Source: JAMXLO01 sp963799415
GTDB lineage: Bacteria > Pseudomonadota > Alphaproteobacteria > Acetobacterales > Acetobacteraceae
NCBI GenBank assembly: GCA_963799415.1
Contig: CAWCXI010000034.1
Span: 1-64,000 of the forward strand
Direction: 5' to 3'
Length of the DNA stretch: 64,000 bases
A model generated the notes under the pieces. That model was not told the DNA's origin and searched no databases. It saw only the letters and a program-made list of their open reading frames with translations. The position numbers and the translations under genes were made by a program. This document shows, piece by piece, positions 26,622 to 35,193 of this stretch (positions are counted from its first letter, which is position 1; each line of letters begins with the position of its first letter).

Positions 26622-28759
26622 CGACCGCGGTCAGCCGAGGCTTCGGCAGCGGTTGCCAGCCGCTGCTGCACATCAGCGGCCGTTTGGACAGCCTCCTGCG
26701 TCACCACGCCATGTGCGACCAGGAAGTCGCCAATGCGACCGTCTCGGTCTGGATGATATCGCGCGAGCACTGTCGCAAGGGCGTCGCGGTGAACGAGATC
26801 CATTTCGAGCAGAATGTCGCCCAGCAACGGCACCTCGACGGTGAAGACATCGGCTGCCACGGCATGACGCCGCATGAGCCGCATCGCGGCGGCAATCTCG
26901 CCCTCCCGCACGATGTGCCAGCTGGGCTGCTGCGGCAGCAGCGCCGCAATCGCCTGTCGCGCTTCCTCGGCAACCGGGCCCGCTGTTGCCAGCATGATCC
27001 TCCCGCCGGCATCGACACCAAGAGGCACGATCCGCCACCGCACACAAAGATTGATCGGCAGCATTCCTGCCGACTGCGCTATCTGATCGGCACTCGGGTG
27101 CGCCCTTGGCCAACCGGCTTGAAAGGCAATCGCCTCGGCGACTGTCTCCTCGTCCAGCAAGCCCTCAGAGACGAGAATTCGGCCGAGTGGCGTTCCCCGG
27201 TCGCGCTGCAGATCCAAAGCGCCGGAAAGTTTCGCATCATCGACGGCACGCCACGCGAGGAGCAATTCACCGAGCCTCTGGCGCCGTCGGGCGAGAGTAG
27301 CACTCGAAGGGAAGTCGTGCGCAGTCTTGTCCCAGGTAATCCGCGTCTGGAACATCAGGTGGACCAGGAATAGCTTCCAGGCGCGAATGACAGCGGCAAA
27401 GTTGACGAAGTTCGCCACCACCAATCGTGGCAACGACAACAGGGCGTGCTCCCAGCCGTAGATTCGCCGCACGAAGTAGACGCGTTGGGATGCACGCCAG
27501 AGCAGCAGGGCGCCGTTGGCGTAGAGCAGCCAGATGATCCAATTGCGCCAGACGGACGCAGAAAGTTGGTTCGCCCAGAATCCGCCGATCGTCAGTATGT
27601 AGAGCGGCAGCAGCTGCGCGGTGAGCAAGTATCCAAAGATGTTGATGAACGGTGTGACCGCCCCCTTGCGATCGCGGAACAGCAGATACTTGGTCGCAAG
27701 CGAACCTGACCAACCGACCTGTTGCCAACCCTGAAAACAAATGCCGAGAGTCCAACGGGCCTTTTGCCGGTACGCCGTCTTGAAAGTACTGGGAAAGTAC
27801 TCACGCACACAGAGCGGCATTCTCACGCGGACCTCGCGGAGATCGCCCAGTCCGAACCACGATTTGCGCTGCACGATGAAATCCACAGGGAAGAGACAAA
27901 AGATCAGCTTCATCCCGTGTTGCGCCAGCCGAGTACCTATATCGTAGTCTTCCGTCAAGGTGTCCGTGTTGAACGGTTGATCGTGCGTCTCCGCACCAAG
28001 GATCATCAGCGCGTGGCGCGAAAAACAAGTGCCAACGCCTGCCGACGGCACCATGCCGGACAAACTCTCGCGGACGACCAGGTCACGAGCGTGCCACTCG
28101 GCAAATTCATCCATGTAGGTCCCTGCGACAAACTCGTGCCAATTGCGCTCCAGCGAGGCGACCGGTATTTGAATCAGGTCCTTCCTCGGCAAAATGTAAT
28201 TGAACAGCTTGAGTTCCATGGGATGCAGCACGTCTTCACAGTCATGCAGGACAACACCGGCGAATTCGACGCCATGCGCCCGTTCATGCGAGAAGATGGC
28301 CTGCACTATCCAGTTCAGGCAGTCTGCCTTGCAGGTTGGCCCATCATGCGGCACCTCGACCCGGACCAGTTGCCGGAACCGGCGCCGCATCCTTTCCACT
28401 TCGTCGATCGTCGCCTGATCATTGATGTAGGTTCCGACAAAAATCACGTATTCTCGATAGTCAAGCGTGACAACCATGTTCTCGAGCATTGGTGCAATCA
28501 CATCGTGTTCCAGCCACGCCGGAATCATGATTGCAATGGGTTGCTCGTCGCGTTCGAGCAATTGGTCGATGGTCAGTGGCTTATGGTGACGCCGCACCGT
28601 CAGCGTCCGATAGAGCTCTCGGCACCAGTACCAGATATCAATGAACAGGTCGTCCAGGCCGAGAAGGAGCATTACGAAGGCGACAACCGCCGTAAGGAAT
28701 GCCAACGTGTCCTGATAGCCGACTAGGAGCTGCGACGGGTCAGGCGACATGTCTGGCAA
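26618..28759 (-). CDS. nfrB: NfrB-like inner-membrane glycosyltransferase with c-di-GMP-binding MshEN modules
   Basis: A 713-residue homologue of bacteriophage N4 adsorption protein B. An N-terminal membrane helix precedes a GT2 domain (IAIMIPAWLEHDVIAPML), with the acidic HDCEDVLHPMEL motif and the processive QKARWTLGICFQGW motif, then several membrane helices. From residue ~495 the C-terminus shows two MshEN-like modules: 495-550 (RLGELLL... and PLGRILVSEGLLDEET) and 648-705 (LLGDILLE... and RIGDFLVAHGVVTQEA). In E. coli NfrB polymerises the N4 receptor glycan when c-di-GMP binds its MshEN domain. It lies 59 bases after wecB and overlaps nfrA. Confidence 0.88.
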   Translation of the reverse strand: MPDMSPDPSQLLVGYQDTLAFLTAVVAFVMLLLGLDDLFIDIWYWCRELYRTLTVRRHHKPLTIDQLLERDEQPIAIMIPAWLEHDVIAPMLENMVVTLDYREYVIFVGTYINDQATIDEVERMRRRFRQLVRVEVPHDGPTCKADCLNWIVQAIFSHERAHGVEFAGVVLHDCEDVLHPMELKLFNYILPRKDLIQIPVASLERNWHEFVAGTYMDEFAEWHARDLVVRESLSGMVPSAGVGTCFSRHALMILGAETHDQPFNTDTLTEDYDIGTRLAQHGMKLIFCLFPVDFIVQRKSWFGLGDLREVRVRMPLCVREYFPSTFKTAYRQKARWTLGICFQGWQQVGWSGSLATKYLLFRDRKGAVTPFINIFGYLLTAQLLPLYILTIGGFWANQLSASVWRNWIIWLLYANGALLLWRASQRVYFVRRIYGWEHALLSLPRLVVANFVNFAAVIRAWKLFLVHLMFQTRITWDKTAHDFPSSATLARRRQRLGELLLAWRAVDDAKLSGALDLQRDRGTPLGRILVSEGLLDEETVAEAIAFQAGWPRAHPSADQIAQSAGMLPINLCVRWRIVPLGVDAGGRIMLATAGPVAEEARQAIAALLPQQPSWHIVREGEIAAAMRLMRRHAVAADVFTVEVPLLGDILLEMDLVHRDALATVLARYHPDRDGRIGDFLVAHGVVTQEAVQTAADVQQRLATAAEASADRGR

Positions 28760-28818
28760 ACTTCGTTACGGTTTCTTGCGTCAACGCACTTCAACAGTTA
28801 TGCGAAGCCACTTGCACC

Positions 28819-30012
28819 TCATGCCACAGTAACATGTTCGGATCCGATTCGATCCGGCGAAATGTCGCTGGACGCCGTCTGGTTGGTGAACTCATGCACT
28901 GCGCCGCCGGTCAGCGCCGCAACGATCCGATCAGAGGCCGCACCGTCGCCATAGGGATTTAACCGGCGCGCAAAGCGATGATATGCATCGTCGTCGTTGA
29001 ACAGCTTATTGACGGCCGTGATGATGAGGCTCGGATCGGTGCCGACAAGGTGGACGGTTCCTGCCTCGACGGCCTCCGGTCGCTCGGTAACCCCACGCAT
29101 CACCAGGACAGGCTTGCCCAATGAGGGCGCCTCTTCCTGCACACCACCCGAATCAGTGAGCACAACGTGGGCCCGCTGCATCAGATATACGAACGGCACG
29201 TATTCGAGGGGTTCGACAAGATGGATATTTGGCCGCCCCGAGAGTGTGCCCAGCACAGGGCCGCGGACATTCGGATTGAGATGAACCGGATACACCATCT
29301 CGATATCCGGCCGTCCTGACAGCCGGCGAAGCGCGACGCAGATCTTGTTGAACCCAGCTCCAAAACTTTCGCGGCGATGTCCGGTCACGAGCAGAATCTT
29401 GCGGTCGGCCTCAAGGTAGGAGAACTGCGCGGCCAGCTGCGCCTGGAGGCCGGGATCATCCTTTATGCGTGCAGCTGTCGTCAGAAGCGCGTCAATCACC
29501 GTGTTGCCGGTGACGACGATACGACCGCCGAGCCGCTCCGCTGTCAGGTTCGCCTTCGCACCAGATGTGGGCGCGAACAGCAGATCACTCACGACATCGA
29601 CGACGCGTCGGTTCATTTCCTCCGGCCAAGGCCGCGACAGATCACGGGTTCGGAGGCCTGCCTCGACATGGCCGATCGGGATGCGACGGTGAAAGGCGGC
29701 GATTGCCGCCGCCATCGCCGTGGTCGTGTCGCCATGCACCAGCACGCGATCGGGTTTGACCTTGTCCAGTACATCGTCGAGCGCCATAAGCGCGCGTCCC
29801 GCCAGGGCATTCAACGTCTGGTCCTGCGTCATCAGGCCCAGATCGTAGTCCGGGACGATATCGAACAGCCTGAGCACCTGGTCGAGCATCTGCCGATGTT
29901 GACCTGTGACGCACACGATGGACTGCATCGCCGCATTACGTTGCATGGCCTTGACCAGCGGCGCCATCTTGATGGCCTCAGGCCGCGTGCCGAAGACGGA
30001 GAGAATTCTCAT
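28819..30012 (-). CDS. wecB: UDP-N-acetylglucosamine 2-epimerase (non-hydrolysing)
   Basis: A 397-residue WecB/MnaA-type epimerase that makes UDP-N-acetylmannosamine from UDP-GlcNAc in the cytoplasm. Visible motifs are MRILSVFGTRPEAIKMAPL at the N-terminus, HGDTTTAMA, HVEAGLRT, VTGHRRESFG and TDSGGVQEEAPSLGKPVLV. The start at 30012 matches the family N-terminus; a further ATG at 30024 is possible. It is first in an operon with nfrB and nfrA, which fits UDP-ManNAc as the donor for the NfrB-made glycan, as shown in E. coli. It diverges from the GMC oxidoreductase gene. Confidence 0.93.
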   Translation of the reverse strand: MRILSVFGTRPEAIKMAPLVKAMQRNAAMQSIVCVTGQHRQMLDQVLRLFDIVPDYDLGLMTQDQTLNALAGRALMALDDVLDKVKPDRVLVHGDTTTAMAAAIAAFHRRIPIGHVEAGLRTRDLSRPWPEEMNRRVVDVVSDLLFAPTSGAKANLTAERLGGRIVVTGNTVIDALLTTAARIKDDPGLQAQLAAQFSYLEADRKILLVTGHRRESFGAGFNKICVALRRLSGRPDIEMVYPVHLNPNVRGPVLGTLSGRPNIHLVEPLEYVPFVYLMQRAHVVLTDSGGVQEEAPSLGKPVLVMRGVTERPEAVEAGTVHLVGTDPSLIITAVNKLFNDDDAYHRFARRLNPYGDGAASDRIVAALTGGAVHEFTNQTASSDISPDRIGSEHVTVA

Positions 30013-30356
30013 GATGCCGGACATGGCCGAGTGAAGCGGCACGATGCTGCCATGCCGGTCCGGGCAGAAGTGTGGGATGACGAGAATCTGAGCATCGAAC
30101 CTATGAGTTCTTGCAATGACGTGGCTTTGGCGGCTGAGTAACGATCCGACGCTCATGACCGATGCCAGTGAGCGGCGGCCGAACCATCAGCCTCGGCCGG
30201 CCGTCCCTCTACGAGGGGATTCCTTTCAGAATGGTATAAGGCGAGGCATGCCTTCACCGCGTCGCCTGCTCTCCAGACGCCGCCTACGAGATGGTTGACA
30301 ACCCCACTGCGACCCCATGGACTGGCAATGGCTCACTCCTGACGGGACTTCCGACA
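30013..30356. other. Divergent intergenic region between wecB and the GMC oxidoreductase gene
   Basis: This 344-base stretch must hold the promoter of the wecB-nfrB-nfrA operon on the minus strand and that of the oxidoreductase on the plus strand. The oxidoreductase frame is open from 30291 and the wecB frame to 30156, so the real non-coding core may be shorter. No clear -35/-10 pair or operator could be picked by eye. Confidence 0.4.
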
Positions 30357-31937
30357 ATGACGACACCGGTTGACGTACTGATCATTGGTGCCGGCGCCTC
30401 GGGCGCGGCCGTCGCGTGGAGTCTGGCCGAGACGAAGATGCACATCCTGTGTCTCGAGCAGGGCGATTGGATGAAGCCATCCGAATACCCCAGCGCAGGT
30501 CGCGACTGGGAGGCACGTCAGCTCAGCGACTTCCACTACAGCCCGAACCGCCGCGCGCGCGACACCGACTATCCGATCAACGAGGACAACTCGCCGATCA
30601 AGATCGCCAACTTCAACGGCGTCGGCGGCGGGACTGTATTATATGCAGGTCACTTCCCGCGCTTTCATCCGTCGGACTTCCGTGTGCGCACGCTGGATGG
30701 CGTCGCTGATGACTGGCCGATCGACTATGCGACGCTCGAGCCGTTCTACGCCGAGAATGACCGGGTGATGGGCGTGTCCGGGCTGGCGGGCGATCCGGCG
30801 TATCCACCCCATGAACCCATGATGCCGCCGCTTCCTCTGGGCAAATCGGGTGCCACGCTGGCGCGCGGACTGAACAAGCTTGGCTGGCACTGGTGGCCGT
30901 CTGACAGTGCGATCGCCTCGGAGGATTACGAAGGCCGCGCCAAGTGCATTAACCTCGCGCACTGCACCTCGGGGTGCGCACAGGGCGCCAAGGCGAGCAC
31001 CGACATCACCTACTGGCCTGCCGCCATCCGCGCCGGCGTCGAGCTGCGCACGCGTTGCCGAGTGCGCGAGATCACCAGGAACGAGCACGGCATGGCGTCC
31101 GGCGTGGTGTATTACGACGCCGACGGGGTCGAGCATTTCCAGCCGGCCGAGGTGGTGATCCTCGCCTGCAACGCAATCGGCACGGCACGCGTGCTGCTGA
31201 ACTCCAACGGCCTCGCCAATACCAGCGGCCTGGTCGGCAAGAACCTGATGTTCCACCCATATGCACGGATCGCCGGGTATTTCGAAGAGACGCTGGATGG
31301 TTATCGCGGCCCTGGCAATTGCATCTGGAGCCAGGAATTCTACGAGACGGATCGCGCGCGTGGATTCATGCGCGGCTATACGTTCGAGTTCTCGCGCGGC
31401 CAGGGACCGGTGATGGCCGCGGTGCACGGCATGCAGATCGGGCGGCTGCCCTGGGGCGCGGATCACCATCGCGCCTATCGCAGTCTGTTCTGCCACCGCA
31501 CCGGCATGGTGGCGATCTGCGAGGACCTGCCGGAAGAGCACAACACGGTGACGCTCGATCCGGTGCTGCAGGATTCCAACGGCATTCCCGCGCCGAAGAT
31601 CAGCTACACACTGAGCGAGAACAGCCGCCGCATGCTGGATCACGCGGTGGCGCGGGCCAGCGAAATCCTGCGTGCCGCCGGCGCGTACGACGTCTGGTCC
31701 GAGGCACCCCTCACCGACGGCGGTTGGCATCTGATGGGAACCGCGCGCATGGGCATCGACCCGGCGCGGTCGGTGGTGAACGAATGGGGGCGCAGCCACG
31801 ACGTGAAGAACCTGTTCATCGTCGACGGCAGCATCTTCGTCACCTCAGCCGGCGTGAACCCCACGCGAACGATCCAGGCACTGGCGCTCTACGTCGCGGA
31901 CAGCATCAAGCAGCGCCTCGCCACCTTGTTCGATTGA
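30357..31937 (+). CDS. GMC-family FAD oxidoreductase
   Basis: A 526-residue glucose-methanol-choline oxidoreductase. The ADP-binding motif IIGAGASGAAVAWSLAE is at the N-terminus, NGVGGGTVLYAGH is the second FAD contact, and the C-terminal catalytic pair is in GWHLMGTARMG (His) and TSAGVNPTRTIQALA (Asn). A SGCAQGAKAS segment is typical of the gluconate 2-dehydrogenase/sorbitol branch. The ATG at 30357 is the likely start because the FAD motif follows directly; an ATG at 30291 is also in frame. No cytochrome c or small subunit gene is adjacent, so the electron acceptor is unknown. The substrate is some alcohol or polyol. Confidence 0.85.
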   Translation: MTTPVDVLIIGAGASGAAVAWSLAETKMHILCLEQGDWMKPSEYPSAGRDWEARQLSDFHYSPNRRARDTDYPINEDNSPIKIANFNGVGGGTVLYAGHFPRFHPSDFRVRTLDGVADDWPIDYATLEPFYAENDRVMGVSGLAGDPAYPPHEPMMPPLPLGKSGATLARGLNKLGWHWWPSDSAIASEDYEGRAKCINLAHCTSGCAQGAKASTDITYWPAAIRAGVELRTRCRVREITRNEHGMASGVVYYDADGVEHFQPAEVVILACNAIGTARVLLNSNGLANTSGLVGKNLMFHPYARIAGYFEETLDGYRGPGNCIWSQEFYETDRARGFMRGYTFEFSRGQGPVMAAVHGMQIGRLPWGADHHRAYRSLFCHRTGMVAICEDLPEEHNTVTLDPVLQDSNGIPAPKISYTLSENSRRMLDHAVARASEILRAAGAYDVWSEAPLTDGGWHLMGTARMGIDPARSVVNEWGRSHDVKNLFIVDGSIFVTSAGVNPTRTIQALALYVADSIKQRLATLFD

Positions 31938-32007
31938 TACGCGCAAGACGACTGGTGGTTGCTCGACCCTGTCCGCGCGGCCGAAGTTCTTTCGCGACGC
32001 GTCCTGA

Positions 32008-32853
32008 TCAGGCTTTTGACGGCGTCCAATCGTAGACCCGCCGCAGCGTCTCTCCCATGAGCGCCACCCGATCGCTGTCGGACAGACGGTCGGTGAGGCG
32101 AAACGGCTCGACCCCCTGCTGGTAGGTCAACACGCCGACCGCGCGGGTCCAGTCGGTGCCCCACATACAGCGATTGAGGCCGAAGGCGTCGAAGATCCGC
32201 CAGAGCGGATCCCAGATGTCGTTGTAGGGGAATGGTTCGTGCGACAACGTGCACGCGCCGCTGATCTTCACCGCGATGTTGCCGTGCGGCGCCAGCGCCA
32301 GCAGCTTGGGCAGATCGGCGAATGGCGCCGCGGGAGCCGGCGGCTGAAACGGCTGTTGCAGCCCGAGATGATCGATCACCAGCGACGTATTGGGGTTGCG
32401 CGCCGCCAGTTGTCCGGCCTGTTCCAGCCGGCCGGTAGACATGAGATTGACCGGCAGGGCGTGGCGCGCGGCCGCGGCCAGCACGCGATTGAGGCCAGGG
32501 TCGGCAGGGTCCGTCGAGACGCCTTCCCGATTCAGCATGATCCGGATACCGACGGTGCCGTCGATGGCGGCCCAGTCGGCGATCGTGTCGGCCACCGCGA
32601 GGTCGGCCGAGTTGACTGGCTTGACCAGCCCGAAGCGGCCGGGATGCGCGGCGTAAACCTCGAGGGCATAGCTGGCGTCGTAGCGGTACATCGAGAATGG
32701 CGAGACCAGCACCGCACCGTCGACGCCGACGGCGTCCATCGCGGCCACCATGTCTTTGCCTGTCACCTCCGGCGGTCCGTGAAGCACGCCGGCCCACGGT
32801 CTGCCCGGATGATTGCGTTCGTAGGCGTGCACTTGGGCATCAATTGTCAGCAT
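32008..32853 (-). CDS. Amidohydrolase family 2 protein
   Basis: A 281-residue TIM-barrel amidohydrolase. The N-terminal TIDAQVHAYERN corresponds to the usual DxH metal motif, with Gln-Val-His replacing Asp-x-His. Later conserved pieces are LVIDHLG and FGLNRCMWGTDWT near the C-terminus, where a catalytic aspartate sits. Relatives include 2-pyrone-4,6-dicarboxylate hydrolase and aminocarboxymuconate decarboxylase-like enzymes. It converges with the GMC gene. The substrate is not known. Confidence 0.82.
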   Translation of the reverse strand: MLTIDAQVHAYERNHPGRPWAGVLHGPPEVTGKDMVAAMDAVGVDGAVLVSPFSMYRYDASYALEVYAAHPGRFGLVKPVNSADLAVADTIADWAAIDGTVGIRIMLNREGVSTDPADPGLNRVLAAAARHALPVNLMSTGRLEQAGQLAARNPNTSLVIDHLGLQQPFQPPAPAAPFADLPKLLALAPHGNIAVKISGACTLSHEPFPYNDIWDPLWRIFDAFGLNRCMWGTDWTRAVGVLTYQQGVEPFRLTDRLSDSDRVALMGETLRRVYDWTPSKA

Positions 32854-33099
32854 GATTTCTGACTTTCTACCTCCTGACGTCGATCAAACAGCCCGATTAT
32901 ACCGCCTGGCAGCCTGCCGTCAGCCCATCGAGCGCTGGTAGATTTCTCATAATTTGGACCAAAGTGTGAAAATTGTGCTTGCATTGTGGCCAAAATTGGG
33001 CGTTAATGGGTGTGCGGGACTTCATAGCTCCGACCTATTCGAAACCGCTATTGGAAGCAGCATAACTCGTCCCGTTACCCCAGGTCAGGAGAAGTGACC

Positions 33100-33258
33100 G
33101 TGGAAACGCCAACCATCGGAACAATTACACTCGCTCTGCACCTCGACTGGGACCGCATCGGCATCCTGTTTGCGACCTTCGGTATTGCTTGCGCTGGTCT
33201 CTCCACGGTGCTCTACAGCGCCGGCTTCCTCCTGCAGGCGCTGTCCCACCATGTCTGA
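33100..33258 (+). CDS. Small single-helix membrane protein
   Basis: A 52-residue ORF starting at GTG 33100, with AGGAG 8 bases upstream; a GTG at 33094 is too close to that site. It has a soluble N-terminus and one predicted membrane helix (IGILFATFGIACAGLSTVLY, continuing SAGFLLQAL), ending HHV. Its stop overlaps the next small ORF by eight bases (ATGTCTGA), suggesting translational coupling. No family is recognised. Evidence for a real gene is the ribosome site, the helix and the overlap; the upstream region 32930-33000 is AT-rich and promoter-like. Confidence 0.5.
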   Translation: METPTIGTITLALHLDWDRIGILFATFGIACAGLSTVLYSAGFLLQALSHHV

Positions 33259-33430
33259 TGGCGTTGCACCGTACCAGGTGGAGGAGCGCCTGGTGGAAGG
33301 CGAGACGCGGTGGATAGCCATCCGCGCTCGCGGTGCCGAATGGTCATACCTCACCACCGATGAAGCGGCCGATCTTGGGCGGCAGTGGGTCGAGCGATTT
33401 GGCGCGACGCCGGTCAATCACGAGGGGTAA
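33251..33430 (+). CDS. Small hypothetical protein
   Basis: A 59-residue ORF starting MSDGVAPYQVEERLVEG and containing a tryptophan-rich middle (RWIAIRARGAEWSYLTTDE). The ATG lies inside the end of the small membrane protein frame, so expression is probably coupled. The amino-acid composition looks like a folded small domain, not antisense noise. The frame is open from 33170, but the coupled ATG is the sensible start. The product is not recognised. A 34-base perfect palindrome starts 46 bases after its stop. Confidence 0.5.
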   Translation: MSDGVAPYQVEERLVEGETRWIAIRARGAEWSYLTTDEAADLGRQWVERFGATPVNHEG

Positions 33431-33475
33431 CCCGATCTGAGTGAGCAGAGTCTTCCCTGCGAGCATCACGCAAAG

Positions 33476-33509
33476 TCGTCATGGCTGAGCCAAGGCTCAG
33501 CCATGACGA
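33476..33509. terminator. Perfect 34-base palindrome, probable bidirectional terminator
   Basis: Two perfect 16-base arms (TCGTCATGGCTGAGCC and its complement) are separated by AA. It sits between the convergent small-protein pair and the DUF35 gene. It has no T-run on either side, so it may act as a Rho-assisted stop, an mRNA stabiliser or a protein-binding palindrome. Confidence 0.55.
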
Positions 33510-33525
33510 ACAACCCAAGCCCGGC

Positions 33526-33924
33526 TTACGCCAGGGCGAACATCGGGATCGGCGGCCCGCCTTCGCTCGGCACAAATTTCAGCTTCACCGCCTGGCCGAT
33601 CTTCAGCGCGGCGAAGTCGCAGTCAACGATGTTGGTCATCATCGTTGGGCCTTCCTCAAGTGTGACATAGCCGATCGCATACGGTGTCTCGGCGCGCGTC
33701 ATCACGCTGTACGTGTAGAGCGTGCCCTTACCGGAGCCTTCCACCCATTCGCATTCGCCGAAGCAGAACGGGCAGAGCGCGCGCGGATACCAGTGCGCCT
33801 TCCTGCACGCGGTGCAGCGGCGGATCAGGAACTTGCCGGCGGCGCAGCCGTCCCAAAAGGACTTCGTCTCGGGGTTGGTGTCGGGCGTGCCGACGAATGA
33901 GATCTTGCGCTGAACATAGGCCAT
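33526..33924 (-). CDS. DUF35 OB-fold Zn-ribbon protein (acyl-CoA binding partner)
   Basis: A 132-residue DUF35-family protein. A rubredoxin-like zinc ribbon with cysteines at 37, 40, 51 and 54 (RRCTACRKAHWYPRALCPFC) precedes an OB-fold with GKGTLYTYSVM and AIGYVTLEEG. DUF35 proteins form complexes with thiolase-like partners and bind the CoA ester. The ATG at 33924 lies 5 bases after the thiolase stop; the longer open frame to 34113 runs antiparallel inside the thiolase gene and is not credible. It is the second gene of a two-gene operon. Confidence 0.88.
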   Translation of the reverse strand: MAYVQRKISFVGTPDTNPETKSFWDGCAAGKFLIRRCTACRKAHWYPRALCPFCFGECEWVEGSGKGTLYTYSVMTRAETPYAIGYVTLEEGPTMMTNIVDCDFAALKIGQAVKLKFVPSEGGPPIPMFALA

Positions 33925-33929
33925 GTCGA

Positions 33930-35099
33930 TTACTCCCGCTCCAGGATGACGGTGCTGCCGCAATGCCGCGTGCCGAGCGAACCGCCCGTCCCATGGGCGA
34001 TCGCGAGGTCGCAGTTCTTCACCTGCACCGCGGGATGCGCTTCGCCGCGTAGCTGACGCACCGCCTCGATGATCTTGGTGATGCCGCCGCGGTTGGCCGG
34101 ATGGTTGCTGCACAATCCGCCGCCGTCGGTGTTGAACGGCAGCTTGCCGACACCGGAGATCAGGTTGCCGTCGGAGACGAACTTGCCGCCCTGCCCCTTC
34201 TCGCAGAAGCCGAGGTCCTCAAGCTGCATCAGAACGGTGATGGTGAAGCTGTCGTAGATCGAGGCGTATTTGATGTCGGACGGCTTGATCCCCGCCATCT
34301 CCCACGCCGGCGGTCCCGACCAGCGCGCCGCCGAGTAGGTCAGGTCGATCTCACCGCCTGCCTGGTGCTTTGGCGATTCGCCGATGCCAGTCACTTTCAC
34401 CTTCGGCCGCTTCAGACTCTTGGCGATCTCCGGCCTGGTCACGATCAGCGCGCCGCCGCCGTCGCTGATCACGCAGCAATCCAGCCGGTGCAGCGGGGAC
34501 GCGACCATCGGCGACTTCACCACGTCCTCGACCGTCACGACGTCACGCAGCATAGCGTTCGGGTTGTGCTGGGCGTGGTGCGAGGCGGCCACCTTGATCC
34601 ACGCAAGCTGTTCGCTGGTGGTGCCGTATTGATACATGTGGCGAGTGGCGCACATCGCGTACATGTTCGCGGTGGCGGGCCCGTAGGGAAACTCGAACTG
34701 CATCTCGGGCTGTGCCGGACTGCCCGCGCGCGGCGCGGTTCCCGTCGCCATGCCCTCGCTGCGCGGCCGGCCGGCCAGCGTGATCAGCGCGATGCTGCAA
34801 CGTCCGGCGGCGATCGATTCCAGCGCGTGGCCGACCGCCACCTGGTACGACGAGCCGCCTACATCGGTGGAATCCACGTGGCGGCATTTCAGGTTCATGT
34901 AATCGACCATGGACAGCGGTCCGAGGCCTGGAGCGTCGCCGGCGCAAAAGTAGCCATCGACGTCATCCTTGCTCAGACCGGCATCCTCCAGCGCACCCTT
35001 GGCGCATTCAGCGTGCAGCAATGCCACCGACTTGTCGGTTGCCTTGCGTGTCGGGTGCTCATATGCCCCGACAATGTAGCCTGCCCCCTTCAAACTCAT
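33930..35099 (-). CDS. Thiolase-like protein lacking the nucleophilic cysteine (Ltp2/SCP-x type)
   Basis: A 389-residue thiolase-superfamily protein. The C-terminal AIAHGTGGSLGTRHCGS is the usual glycine-rich active-site loop, but the N-terminal nucleophile segment, normally CASG-like, reads VGGSSYQVAVG with serine at 83-84 and no cysteine. That, together with the adjacent DUF35 partner, matches the steroid-type Ltp2 aldol-lyases rather than acetyltransferases. The ATG at 35099 has GGGAG upstream and is preferred to the frame start at 35228, which would overlap the divergent antiporter gene. The likely reaction is retro-aldol cleavage of a 3-hydroxyacyl-CoA side chain; this is inference. Confidence 0.85.
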   Translation of the reverse strand: MSLKGAGYIVGAYEHPTRKATDKSVALLHAECAKGALEDAGLSKDDVDGYFCAGDAPGLGPLSMVDYMNLKCRHVDSTDVGGSSYQVAVGHALESIAAGRCSIALITLAGRPRSEGMATGTAPRAGSPAQPEMQFEFPYGPATANMYAMCATRHMYQYGTTSEQLAWIKVAASHHAQHNPNAMLRDVVTVEDVVKSPMVASPLHRLDCCVISDGGGALIVTRPEIAKSLKRPKVKVTGIGESPKHQAGGEIDLTYSAARWSGPPAWEMAGIKPSDIKYASIYDSFTITVLMQLEDLGFCEKGQGGKFVSDGNLISGVGKLPFNTDGGGLCSNHPANRGGITKIIEAVRQLRGEAHPAVQVKNCDLAIAHGTGGSLGTRHCGSTVILERE

Positions 35100-35193
35100 A
35101 CGCTTCACTCCCTTCGCGACCACAACCGATCCGTTCACCGCGCGATTATACTGATCGGTAGCCCGGGGGCCAGACGGCATCAGAGGAGCAGAC

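Noticed and set aside
27722..28726. A 334-codon plus-strand open frame
   Set aside because: It is antisense to the NfrB-like gene with the GT2 motifs; no family similarity in the reverse frame.
32951..32997. An imperfect inverted repeat (AATTTGGACCAAAGTG and CATTGTGGCCAAAATT) before the small ORF pair
   Set aside because: The arms differ in spacing and several bases; this is only an AT-rich promoter-like stretch and too weak to call an operator.
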